Translations under genes and position numbers: made by a program
Source of the DNA: Solidesulfovibrio magneticus
GTDB taxonomy: Bacteria > Desulfobacterota > Desulfovibrionia > Desulfovibrionales > Desulfovibrionaceae
Reading direction: 5' to 3'
Length of the DNA stretch: 19,551 nucleotides
NCBI GenBank assembly: GCA_002482565.1
Contig: DLGG01000044.1
Coordinates: 266-19,816, forward strand
Notes under the pieces: generated by a model
What the model saw: only the letters and a program-made list of their open reading frames with translations
What the model was told of the DNA's origin: nothing
Databases searched by the model: none
In this document: one piece after another, positions 13,959-19,551 of the stretch
Numbering within the stretch: position 1 is the stretch's first letter
How the letters are laid out: each line of letters begins with the position of its first letter

Positions 13959-14621
13959 ATGGCGACGATCCGCATTCACTTGGCCGACGACCACACCGTG
14001 CTGCGCACCGGGCTGAGGCTGCTTATCGACAACCAGCCCGATTTCACGGTGGTGGGCGAAGCCGATGACGGCGAAGCCCTGCTGGTCCTGGTGGAGCGTG
14101 TCCCGGCCGACGTGCTGGTCCTCGACCTGTCCATGCCGCGCCTAAGCGGCCTGGAATGCATCAAGGAACTGAAAAGCCGGGGCCAGGAGATCAAGATTTT
14201 GGTCCTGACCATGCACGGCCGGGAATACGTCAAGGAGGCCATGGCCGCCGGAGCCCTGGGCTATATCGAGAAGCAGGCCCTGGACAGCGAACTGTTCGTG
14301 GCCATCCGCACCGTGGCCTCGGGCCGGCGCTACATGAGCCCGGACAACGCCGAGGTGCTCCTGGACCAGCTCCTTTCGCCCACGGCCCAAACCGCCTCCC
14401 CGGACCCCTACGCCGTGCTGACCGCCCGGGAGCGCGAGGTCTTAAAACTCCTCGTGCGCGGCCACACCCTGACCCAGATCGCCGCGCTGCTGCAATTAAG
14501 CGTCAAGACCATTGACACCCACAAGACCCATGTCATGGAAAAGCTGCACCTGACCCATAAAAGCCAGCTCGTGGACTACGCCCTGCGCCACGGCCTGCTG
14601 GCCAGCCGGAGCGGGGCGTGA
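13959..14621 (+). CDS. NarL/FixJ-family response regulator
   Basis: The 220-residue regulator has an N-terminal receiver domain with acidic pair D10-D11, phospho-acceptor D56, T84 and K105. A C-terminal LuxR-type helix-turn-helix (~151-212) follows: LTAREREVLKLLVRGHTLTQIAALLQLSVKTIDTHKTH in pieces. It should bind DNA as a phosphorylated dimer and control genes in answer to the kinase encoded just upstream. AAGGAGA lies upstream of the ATG in the 9-bp gap. Its targets are unknown; the palindrome at 11462-11488 is a possible autoregulatory site. Confidence 0.95.
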   Translation: MATIRIHLADDHTVLRTGLRLLIDNQPDFTVVGEADDGEALLVLVERVPADVLVLDLSMPRLSGLECIKELKSRGQEIKILVLTMHGREYVKEAMAAGALGYIEKQALDSELFVAIRTVASGRRYMSPDNAEVLLDQLLSPTAQTASPDPYAVLTAREREVLKLLVRGHTLTQIAALLQLSVKTIDTHKTHVMEKLHLTHKSQLVDYALRHGLLASRSGA

Positions 14622-14683
14622 GCGCAGCGCCCCGCAGCCCCGGCCCCAAAGCCAGATAACCCCACAACCTCGTAAGGACATCC

Positions 14684-16060
<1,377 letters not shown>

Positions 16061-16063
<3 letters not shown>

Positions 16064-16167
16064 TGTCGCGTCCCTTAGAAAACACGAGAGCTTTTTTTAA
16101 GAAAAATTAATGGTTTTAGCTCGTTGACGACAAAACACCAGAGGCGCTTTTCGCGGACGCGACATTA
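16061..16167. mobile_element. 107-bp MITE-like element with 13-bp terminal inverted repeats
   Basis: TAGTGTCGCGTCC at 16061-16073 is repeated inverted at 16155-16167 with one mismatch. Both ends carry TA, consistent with a TA target duplication of the IS630/Tc1-mariner type. The interior is AT-rich against GC-rich surroundings and has a nested hairpin (arms beginning ACGAG and ending CTCGT around T and A runs). No transposase is encoded, so it would be non-autonomous. Its left end contains the sdaA stop codon and its right end the stop of the convergent cysteine-rich gene. It could equally serve as a bidirectional terminator. Confidence 0.6.
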
Positions 16168-16842
16168 GGGCCGCGCCGCTTCAGCCGACAGCATCTCCCG
16201 GGCTGTCGCCAGCACGGCCGGATTGGTGAAATCCTCGCAGCAGGCCACGGCCCGGCCGGCCGTCTCGGCCATGGCCGCGGCAAAGGCCGCGCCCGCCGCG
16301 CCGTAGCGCTGGCCAAGATCGGTTTGCAGGGTTTGGCACAGATAATGGATGCAGCGCGGCGATTTGGCCAACTGCAAGGTGCAGCCGGTCTCCGTCAGAT
16401 ACGGACAATACCGCTGGGTATGGCGCGCGCCGGCCTGGCGCGCGCTGTCGTCCTCGGCGCGTTGCAGGCGGGCCAGCGCGCCCGCCAGTTCCAGGGACAG
16501 GCCGGTTGGCCGGTAGAGCAGGTAGTCCGAGGGCGTGAACACGTCGCAGTGGCGGGCGTTGCAGCAGCCCACCGGCGGCCGGTCGCAGCCGTCGCGGCAG
16601 AAGTCCTTGGTGGCGGCTTCCTGGATGCGGTCGAGCTGGCGGGTGTAGAGGGTGTAGCCGATGACGGCCCGGCGAAGGGGCGCGGCCAGCCGGCCGAGGT
16701 GGCTGCTTAAGCGCGCCACGTGGTGTTCGGCCAGTTCGTCGGACAAAAAGGGGTGCGCCTTGGCCTGAAAACAGTCGATGTCGTCGGCTACGGCCGCATC
16801 GCTCCCAGAATGAAGCGTGTCGAGCCAGGATGCGATCCGCAT
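16165..16842 (-). CDS. Cysteine-rich YkgJ-like (zinc/iron-chelating domain) protein
   Basis: This 225-residue cytoplasmic protein has twelve cysteines. The central ones form CRDGC (82, 86), GCCNARHC (93, 94, 99), YCPYLTETGC (146, 154) and PRCIHYLC (164, 169). The pattern of an early Cys cluster with a CC pair, followed by CP-L--GC and R-C--Y-C, matches the loosely defined YkgJ/CxxCxxCC family, thought to chelate zinc or iron. Its biochemical role is unknown. A second CC pair (201-202) near the C-terminus is less usual. GAGGTG just upstream of the ATG at 16840-16842 supports the start. The stop codon TAA lies in the border of the MITE-like element, so the native C-terminus may have been slightly changed by insertion. 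The gene is convergent with sdaA. Confidence 0.75.
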   Translation of the reverse strand: MRIASWLDTLHSGSDAAVADDIDCFQAKAHPFLSDELAEHHVARLSSHLGRLAAPLRRAVIGYTLYTRQLDRIQEAATKDFCRDGCDRPPVGCCNARHCDVFTPSDYLLYRPTGLSLELAGALARLQRAEDDSARQAGARHTQRYCPYLTETGCTLQLAKSPRCIHYLCQTLQTDLGQRYGAAGAAFAAAMAETAGRAVACCEDFTNPAVLATAREMLSAEAARP

Positions 16843-17150
16843 TGCTCACCTCGTATGGCCAGAAAATGCCGGAGGCGTGCATAGTGCAGCGCCTGGGAGA
16901 CAATCCGGCATTGTATCGCACTATGTCTGGCGGGGAGGAAGCGAGCAATTCTCTGAGCGTGAGAATATTGAGCGGGAATACTCATGGCGAGGCGGTTTTC
17001 CGGGCTATCCAAGGTCTGGAGATTACGCTACGCGTGCGCGTCGCCATTAAAAGAAGCGGACATGGAGCCAAGGATACGCCGAACGCCGCAATCCCCATGG
17101 GACGGGGATTGCGGCGTTCGGCGCTCGGCGCGGCGAGACGGGGCGTGACC
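16843..17150. other. 308-bp intergenic region with overlapping inverted repeats and a long terminator-like stem
   Basis: No credible gene is present. Next to the cysteine-rich gene start, two interleaved perfect inverted repeats occur: AATGCCGGA (16865-16873) with 16904-16912, and CATAGTGC (16880-16887) with 16918-16925. They lie in its promoter or leader region. Farther along is the 20-bp hairpin listed separately. The plus-strand open frame here is motif-free. Confidence 0.5.
17077..17123 (-). terminator. 20-bp perfect stem-loop ending the corrinoid operon
   Basis: Arms 17077-17096 and 17104-17123 are perfectly complementary with a 7-nt loop. It lies 27 bp after the cobI/cbiL stop on the minus strand. 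There is only a weak T-containing tail (TATCC), so termination is inferred from stem strength and position. Confidence 0.65.
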
Positions 17151-17864
17151 CTAGCTCCGCCCCCGCTTGATCAGGCACAATGACAGGTAGTGGGGACGCT
17201 CTGGGGCGTTGTCCAGGTCGCGTTCCACGGCCTCGCCGTCATGGCCCAGGCGGGTGACGAAGGTCGTGCCTCGGGCTAGGCCCAGGCCGGAGAGCAGGGC
17301 GCGAAGACGGGGGAAGCTTTTGTAGGCTTTGAGGATCACGGCGTTGTCGGCCGTCTCCAGGGCGGCGGCCAGCCGGCCGTCGTCGTCGATGCCCGAAGCC
17401 ACCAGCAGGTTTTCGCCGCCCTCGGCCAGCACCTGTCCGGTGCGGGCCGCCGCCGCCTGAAACGAGGTGATGCCGGGCACGATCTCCACGGCAAGACCCG
17501 GGACCAGGGCGCGCAGGCGCGGCAGCACGTAGCCAAAGGTGCTGTAGAGCAGCGGATCGCCCAGGGTGATAAAGGCCGCGTCGTGCCCGGCGGTCAACAC
17601 CTCGGCCATGGCCTGGGCGTTTTTCGCCCAGGCCGCGTCCAGGGCGGCTTGGTCGCGGGTCATGGGAAAGGGCAGGCGGGTGAGCCCCCGGCTGGCCGGC
17701 AGGTGTGGGGCGACGATGGCCTCGGCGATGGAATAGTCGTTCTTGCTCGACGAGGCGGCAAAGACGGCGTCCACCGCGCCAAGAACGCGCACGGCCTTAA
17801 GCGTCACCAGTTCCGGGTCGCCGGGGCCGACGCCGATGCCGTAAAGCGTTCCCGGGCAGGTCAT
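17151..17864 (-). CDS. cbiL: Precorrin-2/cobalt-factor-2 C20-methyltransferase
   Basis: This SAM-dependent enzyme methylates C20 of the corrin precursor in cobalamin synthesis: precorrin-2 as CobI, or cobalt-sirohydrochlorin as CbiL in the anaerobic route. The 237-residue length is typical. The tetrapyrrole-methylase signature YGIGVGPGDPELVTLKAV is at the N-terminus, with LPFPMTRD, ITLGDPLLYSTFGYV and VEIVPGITSFQAAAA following. The frame is open far upstream, but ATG 17864 overlaps the stop of the binding-protein gene (ATGA), and homology begins there. The name cbiL rather than cobI assumes an anaerobic host. Its place at the end of the uptake operon strongly suggests that operon handles corrinoids or cobalt. 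Confidence 0.93.
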   Translation of the reverse strand: MTCPGTLYGIGVGPGDPELVTLKAVRVLGAVDAVFAASSSKNDYSIAEAIVAPHLPASRGLTRLPFPMTRDQAALDAAWAKNAQAMAEVLTAGHDAAFITLGDPLLYSTFGYVLPRLRALVPGLAVEIVPGITSFQAAAARTGQVLAEGGENLLVASGIDDDGRLAAALETADNAVILKAYKSFPRLRALLSGLGLARGTTFVTRLGHDGEAVERDLDNAPERPHYLSLCLIKRGRS

Positions 17865-18787
17865 GACGGCCTCCCGGACAACATCCCGGCCAGGGTTTCC
17901 ACGGCCGTCACGCTTCCCGGCCCGGGCCGGGAGAAGGTCGCCTCGTCCACCACAAAGGCCCGGCCGTTTTGCACGCAGGGCAGCGTGGCGTACTCGGGCC
18001 GCTCGGCCATGGACCGGGCTTCGGGGTTCATGGGGCCGCGCTGGGTCAGGCAGACGTCCGGGGCCAGGCGCAGCAGTTCCTCGTCGGATAAGCGCACGAT
18101 TTTCTCCTTGGCCGCCACGGCGTTTTTTCCGCCGGCGGCCGTGATCACGGCCGAGGCCATGGAGGTGTTGCCGGCGGCCAACAGGCTGCCCGAGCGCACC
18201 TCGAAAAATATCCGGGGCGGCGGGCCGGCCGGCCTTTTGACGGCGAGCAGACGGCCGGCCAGGGCTTCGCGCAGGTAGCGCGCCGCGGTTTCGTCCCCGC
18301 ACAGCACGCCGATGCGGTCAATGGCGGAAAATAACGTTGGAAAATCCGACACGGCGAAGACCGCCGTGGGGATGCCCAGGCCGGCGAGCCTGGCGGCCGA
18401 TTCCCGGGCCTCGCCCCGGCCGTCCATCTGCAGCACGAGGTCCGGGCGCACGGCCAGGACGCGCTCGATGTTGGGGCGCATGTGGGTGCCGATGACCGGC
18501 AGGTCCGGGGCGTCGGCCGGAGCCGGGTCGGCCTCGGTGCGGGCGACCACGCGATCGGTAAGTCCCATGCCGGCCAGGATGTCCACGAACGCGCCGTAGA
18601 GCGGCACGACGCGCCGGGCCGGGGCGGGCAGGGCGACGCGGTTGGCCAGGTCGTCGACGACGGTCGGGCCTTGGCTACGGGCCGGCGCGGCCGCCAGCAG
18701 GCCGACCAGCAGGCAGGCCGCCGCCGGCAGCCAAGGCCTGGGGCGCGCCGGTCTGGGGATGGGCGATGACGATGATGTCGGTCTCAT
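17861..18787 (-). CDS. Periplasmic corrinoid/iron-chelate binding protein (BtuF/FecB-like)
   Basis: This 308-residue ABC-transporter binding protein has a TroA-type fold. A signal peptide with arginines and a hydrophobic core (LPAAACLLVGLLAAAPARS) ends near residue 38. The mature part shows VVDDLANRVALPAPARRVVPL, then RPNIERVLAVRPDLVLQ, then AGGKNAVA, the usual beats of the family that binds vitamin B12, siderophores or haem. The only in-frame ATG with a ribosome binding site (GAGG) is 18787, which lies inside the ATPase gene. The two genes therefore overlap by 113 nt in different frames, and the signal peptide is encoded over the ATPase tail. Neighbouring cbiL favours a corrinoid ligand, but this is inference. 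Confidence 0.9.
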   Translation of the reverse strand: MRPTSSSSPIPRPARPRPWLPAAACLLVGLLAAAPARSQGPTVVDDLANRVALPAPARRVVPLYGAFVDILAGMGLTDRVVARTEADPAPADAPDLPVIGTHMRPNIERVLAVRPDLVLQMDGRGEARESAARLAGLGIPTAVFAVSDFPTLFSAIDRIGVLCGDETAARYLREALAGRLLAVKRPAGPPPRIFFEVRSGSLLAAGNTSMASAVITAAGGKNAVAAKEKIVRLSDEELLRLAPDVCLTQRGPMNPEARSMAERPEYATLPCVQNGRAFVVDEATFSRPGPGSVTAVETLAGMLSGRPS

Positions 18788-19487
18788 AAATCCTCGAAAG
18801 GGTTTGTCGCGTAAAAACCTCGGCCGTGGGGCCGTCGGCCTCGATGCGGCCATCTTTGAGAAACACCAGCCGCCGGCAAAAAAGCGCGGCCAGATTGATG
18901 TCGTGCAGGGCGGCCAGGATGGTGACGCCGGCCGCGTTTCGGGCGGCGAGCAGCCGGTAGAGTTCCATCTTGCGGGCGATGTCCAGGCTGGCCGAGGCTT
19001 CGTCCAGCAGCAAAATGCCGCTTTCCTGGGCCAAGGCCCTGGCGGCCAGCACCCGCTGGAACTCGCCGCCGGACAACTCGTGAAGGCGTCTGTCGGCAAG
19101 ATCGCCCAGGCCCACGGCCTCCATGGCCGCTTCGGCCGCCCGGTGGTCGTCCGGGCCGTAGCCGCCCAGAAACCCGAGATACGGATAACGCCCCATGAGC
19201 ACCACCGAGCGTACGGCCAGTTCCCCGGCGTTTTCCCCGCGCTGGGGCACGGCGGCCACGAGCCGGGCCCGCTGCCGGTCGGTGAGCGCGGCCAGATCGC
19301 GCCCGGCCAGGGCCACCGTGCCCGCGCCGGGCGAAAGCACGCCCGACAAGGCCATGAGCAGCGTGGTCTTGCCCGCGCCGTTGGGGCCCAGGATGCCGAC
19401 CATCTCGCCGGCGGCCACCTCCAGGCTCAGCCCGTCAAGAACGGCCCGGCCCCGGTAGCCGCTGGTCAGGTCGCGGCAGCGGATCAT
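18675..19487 (-). CDS. ABC transporter ATPase for corrinoid/iron-chelate uptake (BtuD/FecE-like)
   Basis: The protein of 270 residues powers import. Walker A GPNGAGKT (35-42), Q82 of the Q loop, signature LSGGEFQ (138-144), Walker B ILLLDEA with E163 as catalytic glutamate, the D loop SLD (167-169) and the switch H195 are all present. The stretch RIYETDIIVIAHPQTGAPQ is the usual C-terminal end of this subfamily. About 20 extra Gly/Ala/Pro-rich residues follow, produced by reading through the start of the binding-protein gene. ATG 19487 overlaps the permease stop (ATGA) and is preferred over an upstream in-frame ATG at 19523, which would add 12 residues lying inside the permease gene. Confidence 0.95.
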   Translation of the reverse strand: MIRCRDLTSGYRGRAVLDGLSLEVAAGEMVGILGPNGAGKTTLLMALSGVLSPGAGTVALAGRDLAALTDRQRARLVAAVPQRGENAGELAVRSVVLMGRYPYLGFLGGYGPDDHRAAEAAMEAVGLGDLADRRLHELSGGEFQRVLAARALAQESGILLLDEASASLDIARKMELYRLLAARNAAGVTILAALHDINLAALFCRRLVFLKDGRIEADGPTAEVFTRQTLSRIYETDIIVIAHPQTGAPQALAAGGGLPAGRPAGGRAGP

Positions 19488-19551
19488 GCCCGTCCCCCCC
19501 GTCCGGTCAGGAGCAGGAAACAAAAAAACGGGCCGCCGAGCAGGGCCGTGA
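19484..19551 (-). CDS. C-terminal end of FecCD/BtuC-type permease, cut by window edge
   Basis: The last ~21 codons on the minus strand read TALLGGPFFCFLLLTGRGGRA. This carries the ALxGGPFF motif that closes FecCD-family membrane permeases. The stop overlaps the ATPase start by four bases. Gene order permease-ATPase-binding protein agrees with the identification. The rest of the gene, and any riboswitch controlling the operon, lie beyond the right edge. Confidence 0.85.
   Translation of the reverse strand, partial: TALLGGPFFCFLLLTGRGGRA

Noticed and set aside
16830..17183. 117-residue plus-strand open frame between the cysteine-rich gene and cbiL
   Set aside because: It runs through inverted repeats and a 20-bp terminator-like stem and has no motif or ribosome binding site.
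17865..18302. N-terminal extension of the cbiL frame (383 residues in total)
   Set aside because: The extension lies inside the binding-protein gene and has no methylase homology; the ATGA start at 17864 fits the family exactly.

Overview
The window reads as one contiguous piece of chromosome from a GC-rich anaerobic bacterium. I infer a Desulfovibrionaceae (Desulfovibrio/Solidesulfovibrio-type) relative. The grounds are the GC-rich codon usage, the overall protein flavour, an oxygen-labile iron-sulfur serine dehydratase, and a corrin-ring methyltransferase next to an uptake system. This is recognition from memory, not a database result. No tRNA, rRNA, CRISPR array or complete insertion sequence is visible.

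Left part (1-5600): the window opens inside purM (plus strand). A dense array of hairpins follows. Then comes a minus-strand block: a radical SAM protein and the classic rplM-rpsI ribosomal pair, which has its own promoter and terminator. Divergent from rplM is a plus-strand pair, an HD-domain phosphohydrolase-like protein followed by a two-CBS-domain protein.

Middle (5600-10700): about 0.9 kb with no convincing gene leads into a compositionally distinct, more AT-rich gene for a membrane-anchored AlgX/AlgJ-like (SGNH) polysaccharide O-acetyltransferase. It carries an extra C-terminal domain and has no visible partner acyltransferase. Next are a small four-helix membrane protein of unknown role and glpT, a glycerol-3-phosphate:phosphate antiporter with all its substrate-site residues in register with the E. 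coli protein. Several hairpins flank glpT.

Right part (10700-19551): a minus-strand toxin-antitoxin pair (HigB-like toxin first, Xre-type antitoxin second) converges on glpT. Divergent from it is a tightly coupled plus-strand operon: a PhnD-like binding lipoprotein, a NarX-type histidine kinase and a NarL-type response regulator. No transport genes accompany it, so the binding protein probably serves as the sensory front end of the kinase. Next is sdaA (L-serine ammonia-lyase), with the three cluster cysteines and the terminal cysteine expected for the family. A 107-bp inverted-repeat element resembling a MITE sits between sdaA and a convergent cysteine-rich YkgJ-like gene, and supplies or abuts both stop codons. 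The window ends with a minus-strand, translationally coupled corrinoid/iron-chelate uptake operon: permease C-terminus, ATPase, periplasmic binding protein, then cobI/cbiL. The ATPase and binding-protein genes overlap by 113 nt in different frames.

Nothing here is clearly a wholly new system. The best candidates for a second look are the binding-protein/kinase/regulator operon, the MITE-like element at 16061-16167, the orphan acetyltransferase, and the long out-of-frame overlap.
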